A stretch of DNA of 64,000 nucleotides. Origin: Leptospira dzoumogneensis (GTDB lineage: Bacteria > Spirochaetota > Leptospiria > Leptospirales > Leptospiraceae). The position numbers and the translations under genes are program-made. Shown one piece after another: positions 18,221 to 27,265 of the stretch; positions within the stretch are counted from its first letter, which is position 1, and every line of letters begins with the position of its first letter. The stretch spans positions 71,589 to 135,588 of the forward strand of contig NZ_RQHS01000015.1 in assembly GCF_004770895.1 (NCBI RefSeq). The letters are read 5' to 3'. Under the pieces are notes generated by a model that had not been told where the DNA came from, made no database searches, and was given only the letters and a program-made list of their open reading frames with translations.

Positions 18221-20998
18221 TCAATCCTGGTTTTGTAGAGAGTATCTGCTGATCTGCAGAACCTTAAACTTGGTTTCCGCTCCACCAAGATTTAAAGAAG
18301 CGTTATCTCCCACTTTTTTACCTAAAAGAGACTTAGCTAATGGAGACTGGTAAGAAATAATATTTCTTTCAGTATCCGCGTCCCAAGCTCCCAAGATAGA
18401 ATAAGTTTGGTCTTCTCCACTGGACTCGTTTTTGAGTTTTACAGTGGTTCCGATATTGATACGATCCGTTTTTACGTTGGAAAGATCTAGAACGATAGCA
18501 GCCTTGAGTTCTGCTTCCAGTTTTTTGATCTGAGCTTGGAGCTGGACTTGTTTTTCCATAGCGGCTTTGTATTCCGCATTCTCTCTTAAGTCCCCTCTTT
18601 CCTGAGCCTCTCCGATATCTCTGGAGTTTTCAGGCATCTCCACGTTCACCAAATGATCGAACTCCGCTTTTTTAGCGTTTAGAGCACGGCGAGTAACCAT
18701 AACCGCGTTTTCTGGAATTCTTGCCAGAACGTCCTCGTCCTCTTCATCATCATCCTCTTCTTCCCAGATCAAATCAGGTTTCAGAACTCGGATGAGAGAC
18801 ATCAATTTGTCTTTTTCAGTCTCTTCGATATAAGGAACTTCTCTATAAAGAGCGTACACTTTGCGAATATACTCGGAGTCTCCGTTTTGGATCGCCTCGC
18901 TGATCACTGCTGCATCGTTCCCGAATAGGATCTCTTGGCAGGTGTTCTTAAGCTTGGTTCCTTTTTCCTCGATCTTGTTCAGAGGTTTTAATAAGCGAAG
19001 AACTCTCAGGATCAGATCCTGTCTAGAAACATTCATCCATTCTTCTTCCCAGGTTTTGAGAAGGATAGATTTTGCCACCCAAAGGAATACTTCAGGATTT
19101 TCTTTAGCGCGGCTGGATGAGGTTTCGATGAATAAATTCAGTTCAGCGAATTTACCGTCCGCTTCCAGAACGGAAACAACGTATTTGTTATTCTTAACAG
19201 GAACTTCGAATAGAAGTCCGACAAGGATATTGACCCAATCGGAATGTGATTTTTTCACTAAGTCTACGAAAGACTTTTTGATATCCAAGTTGCTGATCTT
19301 AGAAGAATATTCCAGGACCTCTTCTCTTTTGAGAGATTTAACGATCTTGGAAACATCATCCAATTTTTGGTATCTTTGGAAATCATAAGGACTTCCGTCT
19401 TCTCCTTCCATGGTAGAAGCGACTTCGTCCAGATATAGATAGGCAACTATCTTGCGGAAAGAATCGTGAGTCTGCTCTTCTTCGAAATAATGATGAGCGA
19501 AAGTATCGATCGCCGATTCAGCTTCTTCTTTGTTTCGAAGTGCTTCGATAGCGATGTCCAAACGTTTAGCAGGATCCGCGTTCGCGTTGAATTTTTCGGT
19601 CAATTCTTCCGCGTAAGTGATCGGTTTTTCTCTATACCAGAGTTCGTCTTTTTTCTTAGGGTTAAAGCCCAGGTTATCTTCTTTTTTGATAACATTCTTA
19701 GCTTTATTCCACCATTTAGACCAATCAACAACAGGGATAAATTTCCCTGCGATCTCCGCCTTCATTTCTGCAACCAACATATGGTTTTCGAAAGAAGTTA
19801 ATAATTCCTTAAAGAAGCCGGGAACATCGGTCTCGAATAGAGAAACAACGGAAGCTTTGTCTTCGTAGAATCTCACCCAGATATGATCTCCTTTTAAAGG
19901 TTTCAAACTGGTGATCGCCATTTGGATGGAAAGTTTATGATTCTTCTTATCTTTGAAGTCTACGAAGATAGAATCTCCGTTAGGCGAAATAGAAACGATC
20001 TTGCCTACTCCCCAGTTCCTATGAAGAACATAGTTGCCGGTATCGAATACGATGTTTCTTTCGAAGTTGGAAATACAAACCTTAACAGGTTTTCTGTTAT
20101 TTCCCAACTCGGACATTTTTAAGAAATCTTCCAACAAGCTGTGGTTGGCGTATTTCAGTTTATAAACTCTGATCAGTTCGTTTCTTGCTTTGTTGGAAAC
20201 AGGCTCATGATCCAGGATCTTTTTCAGAAGATAGATCACTCTATCCCAATCTTCGGTGATCTTGAACGGTTCCACTAAAGGATAAAGATAACCTGCAAGA
20301 CGGGTCTTTTCGCGGTGACCTAAAAGGATACGTTCTATCTTTTCTACGAACTGGATATCATCGTAGCTATTAGTTACGAAAATCGGCCAGATCTCTTCGA
20401 ACTGTACGTATTCTTTCGTTTTTGCAAAGGTTTCGATCGCTTGTTTTAGATAAGCGACCGCCTTCTCTTTGTTTTCATCAAGAATTGCTAATGCGTATTT
20501 TTTAGCGATTTCCGGGTTCTTGCGGTCTTGTTTTGCAAGTTTTTCCAGGATAGGCTTCAGCTCTTTATTCTTCTTTAGTTTTTCAAGAGCTTCCGCTTTG
20601 AAACGAAGAGCGTAACGGTCCTCTCCGAATTTTAGAATATTATCAGTGATATGTTCAATGATGACCCATTTGCCGGCTTGTTTGAAAGAATCCAGAAGGG
20701 TTTTGAAATAAGAAGCAGCGTCTATACTTCCTTTTTGTAGTCCAAGTAATCCAAGCATGTATCTTGCGGAAATACTTTCAGAATGATCGGCAAGATGTTC
20801 TTCCAATTTTGTTTTGGCAGAATCTATAAGTCCGGATGATTGAAAGGATTCTATAAGATCGTCGTAAATTTTAAATTTAGATGCTGGAATGGAATTTGCG
20901 TCCGAGCGTACATAAATCTCCTCGTTAAAAAGAGAAGTCAGCTTGTCCAGTTCGCTGGCAGGCTTAGTTTCCGCGGTTGTCGCAGTTTCGTTAGACAT
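18221..20998 (-). CDS. greA: transcription elongation factor GreA with very long N-terminal extension
   Basis: 925 residues, against about 158 for ordinary GreA. The GreA part is the last 163 residues: a coiled coil whose tip GDLRENAEYKAA keeps the acidic Asp/Glu that hold Mg for RNA cleavage, then the FKBP-like C-domain. The 760-residue extension is helical and repeat-like. It contains a small beta domain NYVLHRNWGVGKIVSISPNG near residue 330 and an acidic run EEEDDDEEDED just before GreA. Large GreA proteins are known in spirochaetes, but the role of the extension is not. Start at the ATG with GCGGAG eight bases upstream. Confidence 0.9.
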   Translation of the reverse strand: MSNETATTAETKPASELDKLTSLFNEEIYVRSDANSIPASKFKIYDDLIESFQSSGLIDSAKTKLEEHLADHSESISARYMLGLLGLQKGSIDAASYFKTLLDSFKQAGKWVIIEHITDNILKFGEDRYALRFKAEALEKLKKNKELKPILEKLAKQDRKNPEIAKKYALAILDENKEKAVAYLKQAIETFAKTKEYVQFEEIWPIFVTNSYDDIQFVEKIERILLGHREKTRLAGYLYPLVEPFKITEDWDRVIYLLKKILDHEPVSNKARNELIRVYKLKYANHSLLEDFLKMSELGNNRKPVKVCISNFERNIVFDTGNYVLHRNWGVGKIVSISPNGDSIFVDFKDKKNHKLSIQMAITSLKPLKGDHIWVRFYEDKASVVSLFETDVPGFFKELLTSFENHMLVAEMKAEIAGKFIPVVDWSKWWNKAKNVIKKEDNLGFNPKKKDELWYREKPITYAEELTEKFNANADPAKRLDIAIEALRNKEEAESAIDTFAHHYFEEEQTHDSFRKIVAYLYLDEVASTMEGEDGSPYDFQRYQKLDDVSKIVKSLKREEVLEYSSKISNLDIKKSFVDLVKKSHSDWVNILVGLLFEVPVKNNKYVVSVLEADGKFAELNLFIETSSSRAKENPEVFLWVAKSILLKTWEEEWMNVSRQDLILRVLRLLKPLNKIEEKGTKLKNTCQEILFGNDAAVISEAIQNGDSEYIRKVYALYREVPYIEETEKDKLMSLIRVLKPDLIWEEEDDDEEDEDVLARIPENAVMVTRRALNAKKAEFDHLVNVEMPENSRDIGEAQERGDLRENAEYKAAMEKQVQLQAQIKKLEAELKAAIVLDLSNVKTDRINIGTTVKLKNESSGEDQTYSILGAWDADTERNIISYQSPLAKSLLGKKVGDNASLNLGGAETKFKVLQISRYSLQNQD

Positions 20999-21083
20999 AG
21001 GAATTACTCCGCCGACGGGGTCGGCATTCAAAAATAGGTTCGGATGGGCGGTTTTTTTGTCTCTTAAGAGCCCTTTCAGATCA

Positions 21084-21111
21084 ATTATAGCAGCTTAGGC
21101 TTATCCGTAAA
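21084..21111 (-). promoter_or_regulatory. candidate sigma-70-type promoter for greA
   Basis: Minus-strand TTTACG, 16 bases, then TATAAT, a perfect -10 box. It would give a leader of about 78 nt before the ATG at 20998. Prediction from consensus only. Confidence 0.4.
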
Positions 21112-21189
21112 CTAGAATTTGGGAGGAAGAGACTTGGAAGGTCTTTACTTGTCACTTAGGGAAGCATTTTGGCATTTATTTTTGTTTTA

Positions 21190-21350
21190 GAGACAGAGAG
21201 ATTGAAGGAGTCGCAGAGCTTATGGCACGCAGAGGCACAGAGCCGCAGAGGATTTAGGTAATAGGAGTTCCTACAATCTTAAGTCTCTGTGTCTTAGCGT
21301 CTCTGCGTGAGAAAAATCTCGGTGTCTCTTTTACCTCTGCCTTCTCCGTG
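21190..21350. repeat. intergenic palindromic repeat, copy C
   Basis: CACGCAGAGGCACAGAGCC faces GTCTCTGCGTGAG across an apex containing ATAGGAGTTCCTACA (21261-21275). It lies in the 708-bp gene-free stretch between greA and flaA1, which also holds the greA promoter candidate, copy D and a terminator. Confidence 0.7.
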
Positions 21351-21574
21351 CGAAACCGTTCGGGAATAAAAAAGATGCGGGAAAAATTCTCTCTCCGGAA
21401 ATTCCACAGATCAACCTTCTCTTTGTGAGAAAGAGTAGATCTTTCCTATTCGATACCATTTTTTACAAATGGCAAATTTTCAAAAGAAAACATACCTTTT
21501 CAGCGGGACCTTTCATAAAGCCCTGTCATGAAATCTAACAAATAGGATATAATTTGAAATAGCCTTTAGTGTGA

Positions 21575-21655
21575 AAAATCTCTGCGCCTTGGCGTCTCTG
21601 CGTGCCATAAGCTCTGCGACTCTTTCAAACTCTGTGCCTCTGCCCCTAAAACAAA
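21575..21655. repeat. intergenic palindromic repeat, half copy D
   Basis: Only the right-hand arm modules are present (CTCTGCGCCTTGGCGTCTC, then TCTGTGCCTCTGCC). This suggests a decayed element or the far arm of copy C. Between C and D, about 21350-21575, I see only AT-rich unannotated DNA. Confidence 0.55.
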
Positions 21656-21680
21656 AAAACGCGGGAGAGTTCCCGCGTTT
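21652..21680 (-). terminator. rho-independent terminator of the flaA operon
   Basis: Minus-strand AAACGCGGGA and TCCCGCGTTT form a perfect 10-bp stem around a four-base loop, followed by a T-run with one G. It lies about 26 bp after the flaA1 stop. Confidence 0.85.
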
Positions 21681-21706
21681 CGTCAGAGTCCGACTGTGAG
21701 AAAGGC

Positions 21707-22651
21707 TTACTTGCCGTTTCCACCACCTTCACATTCTTTCTCAGCTTTCACTTTCAACATCTTATCCAACTTACGTTTGGAACGACAGTCGTCCGCATCG
21801 AAGTCGATAGAAGCTCCGTCGAAGTGAACCTCGAATACGTCGGAAAGAACCCTTAACTCATCAAAGAAAAGATAAACAGTTTCTCCACTCGTATCGTTAC
21901 GAGAGCGAATTTTAAATTGTTTGAATACAAGTGTCTTCACTTGCGGATAAGAGTTTACGTCTTGAGGAACTCCGGTAGGGATCTCGAAAGTAAGAGGTCT
22001 CCAGCCGATAAAGTCCAGATCTCCGAATTGGAAGATGTGAGAATCGCCTTTCCAATCTTCTAACCAACCTTCAAGATTATATTCGTTACCACGACCGCAA
22101 ACCCAAACAGAAACCGCTTTTACGATCCCTGGAAATTCTACACCATAGATCTTGAATTCTTTTCTTTTGTTGTTCGCATCCAAGTAAGCCATTTTACGAG
22201 TGATCTCATATTCAGGAGTACGAGGTGGACGGATAGTAACTGAGTTATCTCCAGGGAAAGTGAATGCGAACTTCACTCCCAAAACTTTTCCTGTCCCTGC
22301 GTCTACGTTCTTGATGTCTCCAGGTTTTCCAGGAAGAAGTTTAACTTCTCTCAATGCTTGCGCGTTAGAAGCAGCAGGCTGGTACTGACCCTGTTGTTGT
22401 CCTTGAGGAACTTGGGTATCCTTATCAGTGCTGACTTCCCAACCGTAAGGAGCAGAACCGGAAGGATTATCCCAGGATTCCACAGTGATGGAACGTAACT
22501 CCATCCCGCTTACGTCGATACCGGTAGGAGTTTCGATCCCGCCTTTTTTCTTTTTGATAAATTGCGCACTTACGGTCCCGAGAAGAAGGATGGAAGAAAT
22601 ACCTACTACTACTGCCGCGGTGATTTTAGTTTTTTTGCTGAGGTTTTTCAT
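21707..22651 (-). CDS. flaA1: flagellar filament outer layer (sheath) protein FlaA, larger paralogue
   Basis: 314 residues with a Sec signal peptide ending near SAQ at residue 29. The mature part is the spirochaete FlaA beta-sandwich: [38 protein letters not shown], an [19 protein letters not shown] strand pair and [20 protein letters not shown]. FlaA coats the periplasmic flagellar filament and affects its stiffness and cell motility. I use the ATG at 22651, with AGGA seven bases before it; the frame continues upstream into flaA2 but without a ribosome site. The number 1 is inferred from size and order (the larger protein, second in the operon). Confidence 0.88.
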   Translation of the reverse strand: MKNLSKKTKITAAVVVGISSILLLGTVSAQFIKKKKGGIETPTGIDVSGMELRSITVESWDNPSGSAPYGWEVSTDKDTQVPQGQQQGQYQPAASNAQALREVKLLPGKPGDIKNVDAGTGKVLGVKFAFTFPGDNSVTIRPPRTPEYEITRKMAYLDANNKRKEFKIYGVEFPGIVKAVSVWVCGRGNEYNLEGWLEDWKGDSHIFQFGDLDFIGWRPLTFEIPTGVPQDVNSYPQVKTLVFKQFKIRSRNDTSGETVYLFFDELRVLSDVFEVHFDGASIDFDADDCRSKRKLDKMLKVKAEKECEGGGNGK

Positions 22652-22670
22652 ACGTTTCCTACCCGGAAGA

Positions 22671-23387
22671 TCACCAATTGTCCTTAATTTCAGAACCAGG
22701 ATACTTCGTATCAGATTTATCGGCACGAACTTCCAAATCATCTACATAAAAGTAGAAGCTTCCACCCACTTCATGAACATCGCTGGTCACGAAAAGGGAA
22801 ACGAATCTTAGGTTCTTGTCCAATAATGCAAATCTGGTACTTTGAGGAACAAATCCCGGAACAGTTGCAGTTAACTTTCTCCAACCGAAATAATCCAAGC
22901 GACCCATTCTGATATTATGGGTTTTTCCTCTATAGTCTCTCAGTTTAACGAATAGAGTATGACGGAATTTTCTTCCCAGAGCCCAAATAGAGATCTGGCG
23001 AGCTTTTCCTTTTACGATATATTCGTGAGGAGGGAAAACTTCTACACGATCGAATCCTCTATCGTTATAAAAAGTTTTGATACCGAGGATATGGTTCTTT
23101 TCTAACTGGTCTCCACCATTATCCGGAACGGTATTCTCATCGAACACGTCACGGATCAGACCTCTTTGAACCATCTTAAGAGTTTTAGTCTCTCCCAGGG
23201 GAGTAGTAGACTTAGCTCTCCAGTCTTCGGACTCCTCGAAGTTTTCGAGTATAATTTTCTCGAGGGGATCCGGTGCTTGGCCGCCTTGACCACCGCCTTG
23301 GTTCCCTCCCGCTGGCTGCTGACCGGAAGTCCCGGTAATCGCCAAGAAAAAGAGAACGCTAGCTAATAAGTACGTCTTTTTCCCCAT
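22671..23387 (-). CDS. flaA2: flagellar filament outer layer (sheath) protein FlaA, smaller paralogue
   Basis: 238 residues with a signal peptide ([19 protein letters not shown]) and a Gly/Gln-rich segment after it. The FlaA body includes [20 protein letters not shown], a [20 protein letters not shown] strand pair, and [14 protein letters not shown] near the end, closely parallel to the downstream paralogue. It is exported to the periplasm and joins the flagellar sheath. The start at 23387 has AGGAGA seven bases upstream. A 19-bp gap separates it from flaA1. The paralogue number is an inference from size. Confidence 0.87.
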   Translation of the reverse strand: MGKKTYLLASVLFFLAITGTSGQQPAGGNQGGGQGGQAPDPLEKIILENFEESEDWRAKSTTPLGETKTLKMVQRGLIRDVFDENTVPDNGGDQLEKNHILGIKTFYNDRGFDRVEVFPPHEYIVKGKARQISIWALGRKFRHTLFVKLRDYRGKTHNIRMGRLDYFGWRKLTATVPGFVPQSTRFALLDKNLRFVSLFVTSDVHEVGGSFYFYVDDLEVRADKSDTKYPGSEIKDNW

Positions 23388-23421
23388 GAGAACATCTCCT
23401 AAAGATTTAGTGCAATCCAAT

Positions 23422-23655
23422 CTAATTCTGAGAGGGAGGGATGTCCGTAATTTCTCCATCCTGAATCAGGTCTTGGAACTTACGTAATACCTCGATCATC
23501 TTTCCGACACCTTCTGCCGGAATGAATATGGAAGATTTTTTGCTATTGGACCATTCGGAAACTTTTAAGTAGTATCCGTTCTCGTTCCGTTTTAGATCTA
23601 CCAGAAACTTTTTGTTCTGGGTGGCGACCTTCTCCGTTAGGATTTCGGGGTCCAA
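23422..23655 (-). CDS. PUR-domain (Pur-alpha-like) nucleic-acid-binding protein
   Basis: 77 residues, a single PUR repeat: KKFLVDLKRNENGYYLKVSE, then SSIFIPAEGVGKMIEVLRKF. The domain binds single-stranded DNA or RNA as a dimer. The Borrelia homologue BpuR is a known RNA/DNA-binding regulator and the Borrelia PUR structure has been solved. The start is a TTG with AAGGAG eight bases upstream. It opens the flaA operon, 34 bp before flaA2, so it may act on flagellar mRNA, its own operon, or simply be carried along. Confidence 0.8.
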   Translation of the reverse strand: MDPEILTEKVATQNKKFLVDLKRNENGYYLKVSEWSNSKKSSIFIPAEGVGKMIEVLRKFQDLIQDGEITDIPPSQN

Positions 23656-23686
23656 ATAGATTTCTCCTTCCCGTCTCTGTGTATAA

Positions 23687-23714
23687 ATATCGGTAGCCTA
23701 AGTTCCAAAATTAG
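23687..23714 (-). promoter_or_regulatory. candidate sigma-28 (FliA) promoter of the PUR-flaA2-flaA1 operon
   Basis: Minus strand reads CTAATTTTG-N11-ACCGATAT against the consensus CTAAAGTTT-N11-GCCGATAA, with exact spacing, CTAA intact and six of eight in the -10. A sigma-70 reading of the same stretch, TTGGAA-N17-TATACA, also fits moderately. The leader to the TTG start would be about 25-30 nt. Confidence 0.45.
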
Positions 23715-23834
23715 CCAAGTAAAAAGTTTTTTGCGTATCGGAAGAAAAAATCGAAAAAATCCCACCCGTAGACCGAAAAGCAGGCCACATCCCCGCGGTA
23801 TATTATGAGACATAATTCGGCAGAAGTAGGGTTT

Positions 23835-23998
23835 TTACACAGAGACACTAAGACACAAAGGGTTTTAGATTACTTTCTGAAGAATAAATATATTGTAGGA
23901 ACTCCTATTTGTCAAAACCTCCGCGGCTCTGCGCCTCTGTGTGAGCATAACTTTGTGCCTCTCTTCAAACTCCGTGGCTCTAAACTCCGCGTCTCTTA
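23835..23998. repeat. intergenic palindromic repeat, copy E
   Basis: ACACAGAGACACTAAGACAC faces GGCTCTGCGCCTCTGTGTG around TGTAGGAACTCCTATT at 23894-23909. It fills most of the 324-bp gap upstream of the flaA operon promoter and runs about 19 bp into the end of the adjacent membrane-protein gene (stop at 23980), so the repeat supplies that protein's last codons. Confidence 0.65.
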
Positions 23999-24786
23999 TT
24001 CCAGACCAAGATCCCGATGATCCAAATATAGTTCAAAGCGAGAAGGCCCGCAAGTCCAAGGACCCCCATATTGAACAAAACTTCTTCCGGATTAGAGATC
24101 GGGAGAAGTATCCGGGGGTTTTTAGGAAGATCGAAACCGAACTTTTTACAGGCATCCAGGACCGCTTCCGCATAATACGAGTTCAACCCTGCGATATTGG
24201 AATGGGACAGAGACTGCCCTACTCTGGCGTTCTGCTTCTCCCAATCGCATACTTTTTCGGAAAATTGTGGGCATACGGCCCAGGTTAGGACCTCGTCACC
24301 TTCTTTCCAATCGGATGAAACCCAGGGCGCCACATGGAAATACAATGTTTTCTTAATGGAACCTGGAGTGGTCTTAGTGACCTGGTATTTGTATAAGAAT
24401 TTAGAATCCGTGAATCTATAGATATGAGAATTAGAAGGTCCACTGTCTTTTTGGAAGATCGTCTGTTCCGGAGATTTTAGTCCGAGGAAGAAGCCGAATG
24501 CATGGCTCAAGTAAAGTGCAGAAACAGGTGCTGAGATAAATCCAAGGAATAAAGCGAAGAATATACTATTTCCGTAAAACTTGGTCAGCCTTAGGGTCAT
24601 AAAGAACATAGGAAGAAATAAAAAACCAAGGCAGGCGATCGTGGAGATCAATGTTCCGAAAAGGCCGATCGGCAGGAAGAGTGCTGCCATTCCGTTTACG
24701 AACAGAAGGCCTAGGCCGAGTAATCTCCAAGGAGGTTCCGGCTTTTTAGGTTTTTGGTTTTCCCAGTTTTTGACTAAGGCAAACAT
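23980..24786 (-). CDS. conserved hypothetical membrane protein
   Basis: 268 residues that I do not recognise. Three hydrophobic segments lie in the first 110 residues (two in LLGLGLLFVNGMAALFLPIG and beyond, one in FFALFLGFISAPVSALYLSH). A soluble domain of about 130 residues follows with several Cys and Trp, and there is one last membrane segment (LLALNYIWIIGILVW). The soluble part has the alternating pattern of a DUF3592-like extracytoplasmic domain (FLYKYQVTKTTPGSIKKTLY), but this is weak. Its last codons lie in the intergenic repeat, and its start lies five bases after the end of the exported protein gene upstream. Confidence 0.65.
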   Translation of the reverse strand: MFALVKNWENQKPKKPEPPWRLLGLGLLFVNGMAALFLPIGLFGTLISTIACLGFLFLPMFFMTLRLTKFYGNSIFFALFLGFISAPVSALYLSHAFGFFLGLKSPEQTIFQKDSGPSNSHIYRFTDSKFLYKYQVTKTTPGSIKKTLYFHVAPWVSSDWKEGDEVLTWAVCPQFSEKVCDWEKQNARVGQSLSHSNIAGLNSYYAEAVLDACKKFGFDLPKNPRILLPISNPEEVLFNMGVLGLAGLLALNYIWIIGILVWNKRRGV

Positions 24787-24791
24787 CTCCT

Positions 24792-25901
24792 CTATTCTAC
24801 GACGACAGAGGAAGAAAATCCACTCCAGATTTTAGTGCCTAGGGCCTCTAATTTGCTTGGATAGGCCAAAGAGAATAGGATACCTCTGGTCCCTCTCAAA
24901 TAAAATTTTTCCAAAATGATGATCTGACTTTTACGACCATCTTCTCCCACAAAATCGAAACTCGTTCTATATAGGTCCCCTTCTTTTTTGCGAAGATAAT
25001 TCCATTCTCTCATCGTCCTGGAATTGATCCCTCTGAGTGAATCCCATACAAGATAGTAATTTTGAGCGTTAAAGATAGAAGGATGAAAATGAAGTGTAGT
25101 TCCTACAGTGAATACGATCCGATCCGGCCGAAAAAATAGGATCCCTTCGCTGCTCTTTCTATATTCTTTCTCCCAAGTAGAAGGTCCTCCTTCCACAGGA
25201 AAGTTTTGGTAGAATCTATGCACCTGCCAAAGATAATCCGAGTCTTCTCCGGAAAACTCTCTGTCCTCGTCCGGAAATAAATAAGTCAGATCGGGAGGGA
25301 GATCGAATGAATATGCAAAGTCTGAACTTCTGATCTTTAAAACTTCAGGAGTCCAGCAACCGAATGGATCCGTAAGTCTTTGTAATTCTTTTTCTTTATG
25401 AGAATATTGGTCTAAAAATTTTCCCAGAAGTTTTGCCGTTTTTTCATAACCTTCCGGTACCAGTTTTCCGTACCGCAAACGATAGCAGTACATAGAACCC
25501 CTGAGCAGGCGAATTGCAGAATATGGATTTGCATGTTTTTGCAGACTTTCCGCCTCGCTATAATGCAGATCCAATTCTTGTCTGTTTGGAAACACTTCTT
25601 TGTAATTCCGGTCCAGGATCATCTCCACTTTTCCGTCTTTGTAAAAACGATAATTGCGGGATCTGGAGTCTGTTTTCCAAACATAATGAGCACTTAATCT
25701 AAATGCAGTCTGGAGTCTGTTATAAAGTAGTTCTTCCTTCTTTTCTTGGTCTGGAAACCAAGGCTGGCGAAGAAGTGGATCCACTTCTTGGGAAAAAATT
25801 GGCACAGCGAGAAAAGCGGCCGAAAACAGAAAAATAGTATATAATGATTTTATAATATAAAAGACATAGGCCTGCGGATACGCAGAAGAGGAAAATCTCA
25901 C
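24792..25901 (-). CDS. hypothetical exported protein
   Basis: 369 residues, not recognised. A GTG start overlaps the radA stop as GTGA. The N-terminus has a hydrophobic leader ending near IFSQ, so it is probably secreted to the periplasm. A helical region around LHYSEAESLQKHANPYSAIR looks TPR-like, and the C-terminal 200 residues are beta-rich (IVFTVGTTLHFHPSIFNAQN, ILFSLAYPSKLEALG). It lies between radA and a membrane protein on one strand, with very short spacing, suggesting cotranscription. I can give no function. Confidence 0.65.
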   Translation of the reverse strand: MRFSSSAYPQAYVFYIIKSLYTIFLFSAAFLAVPIFSQEVDPLLRQPWFPDQEKKEELLYNRLQTAFRLSAHYVWKTDSRSRNYRFYKDGKVEMILDRNYKEVFPNRQELDLHYSEAESLQKHANPYSAIRLLRGSMYCYRLRYGKLVPEGYEKTAKLLGKFLDQYSHKEKELQRLTDPFGCWTPEVLKIRSSDFAYSFDLPPDLTYLFPDEDREFSGEDSDYLWQVHRFYQNFPVEGGPSTWEKEYRKSSEGILFFRPDRIVFTVGTTLHFHPSIFNAQNYYLVWDSLRGINSRTMREWNYLRKKEGDLYRTSFDFVGEDGRKSQIIILEKFYLRGTRGILFSLAYPSKLEALGTKIWSGFSSSVVVE

Positions 25902-27265
25902 TTGAACAGACCTTCTAACTCTCTTAATGCGCTTATCCCTACGATTTCCATTCCGGGGATTTTTTCCAGCTCTGCCAGATTTCCTTTGGGAAGAAAAACT
26001 GTTTCGATCCCTACACCCTTCAGTTCTTTCAAACGAAGAGAAACTTGTCCAACGGACCGAACTTCTCCGGATAATCCTACTTCTCCAATGACAGCAAAAC
26101 CTGATTGGACAGGTCTTTCCGTATAACTGGAAAGTATAGAAGCACAGATCGCAAGGTCGAGTGCGGGTTCGTCCACCTGAAGTCCTCCTGCCAGGTTTCC
26201 GAATATATCACATTCCGATAATGTATGCCCTAAGTATTTTTCGATGACTGCGGCAAGTAGGATGAGTCTTCGAGTGTCCGGGCCTTCTGCCATTCTTCTT
26301 GCCTGAGAATAATTGGTCCTGCTCACCAAGGCTTGGACCTCTACACTCAGGGCACGGCTTCCTTCTACAACCGAGCTGATGACAGAGCCGCTTTTTCCTT
26401 CTGTGAGGGAACTGATAAACACTCTTTGTCTGTCTTTTACTTCTTTTAATCCGGATTCCAACATTTCAAAAACGGCAAGGTCCCCCACCGCGCCGAATCT
26501 GTTTTTTACGGCACGAAGAAGTCTGAAATAATTCAGTTTGTCCCCTTCGAAGTACAATACCGTATCGACTAAATGTTCCAATACCTTAGGACCTGCAATC
26601 GCTCCGTCCTTAGTAATATGACCGGTCATTACGATAGGGATGCCGGTGCGCTTTGCAGTTTCTAGAAGCACCTGTGTACATTCTCTTAATTGTGTGACAG
26701 TACCTGCTTGGTTCGGAAGAGCTTCTCTTGTAAGAGTTTGGATAGAATCCACGAATACCAGATCGGGGGCGACATCCTCGATCATTGCGGAAATATTCTC
26801 CGCGTATGTTTCGGAGGAAAGAAGAAGGTTCTCTGATAGAACATTCATCCTTGCAGCTCTCAGTCCGACTTGGGCCGCAGATTCCTCGCCGGAGATGTAT
26901 AATATTTTTCTTCCATTGGAGATCATACTTCTGCTGATCTCTAGGATGAGAGTGGACTTACCTACTCCAGGTTCTCCACCTACTAAAATTAAACTTCCAG
27001 GAACAAGTCCCCCGCCTAAAACCAAATCCAATTCGGAAAGACCTGAACTCAGACGTTTTGTATCATCCGAAGGAATGGAATCTATAGGAACAGGTTCTTT
27101 ATAGACTGCGGATTTTTTATAACTGGGAGTAGAAGAAAAACGATCTCCTCCCGATTCTTCTACAATCGTATTCCATTTACCGCAGGATTCACATTTACCT
27201 GCCCAACGGGAAAATTCCTGTCCGCAGGATTGGCAAAGAAAGACTTTGGAAATTTTCTTTTTCAA
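25898..27265 (-). CDS. radA: DNA repair protein RadA/Sms
   Basis: 455 residues with all diagnostic parts. There is an N-terminal zinc finger CQSCG...CESCGKW, Walker A GEPGVGKSTL, the RadA-specific KNRFG motif in AVKNRFGAVGDLAVFEM, and a Lon-like C-terminal domain. RadA drives branch migration in recombination and helps process stalled forks. I choose a TTG start at 27265 that overlaps the RNase D stop as TTGA and places the zinc finger about ten residues in, as in homologues. The 19-residue longer version has no support. Confidence 0.93.
   Translation of the reverse strand: MKKKISKVFLCQSCGQEFSRWAGKCESCGKWNTIVEESGGDRFSSTPSYKKSAVYKEPVPIDSIPSDDTKRLSSGLSELDLVLGGGLVPGSLILVGGEPGVGKSTLILEISRSMISNGRKILYISGEESAAQVGLRAARMNVLSENLLLSSETYAENISAMIEDVAPDLVFVDSIQTLTREALPNQAGTVTQLRECTQVLLETAKRTGIPIVMTGHITKDGAIAGPKVLEHLVDTVLYFEGDKLNYFRLLRAVKNRFGAVGDLAVFEMLESGLKEVKDRQRVFISSLTEGKSGSVISSVVEGSRALSVEVQALVSRTNYSQARRMAEGPDTRRLILLAAVIEKYLGHTLSECDIFGNLAGGLQVDEPALDLAICASILSSYTERPVQSGFAVIGEVGLSGEVRSVGQVSLRLKELKGVGIETVFLPKGNLAELEKIPGMEIVGISALRELEGLFK

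Noticed and set aside
18861..19388. A 175-residue plus-strand frame
   Set aside because: It lies wholly inside greA on the opposite strand, without a recognisable product.
26640..27104. A 154-residue plus-strand frame
   Set aside because: Antisense to the conserved radA core. Codon pattern follows radA.
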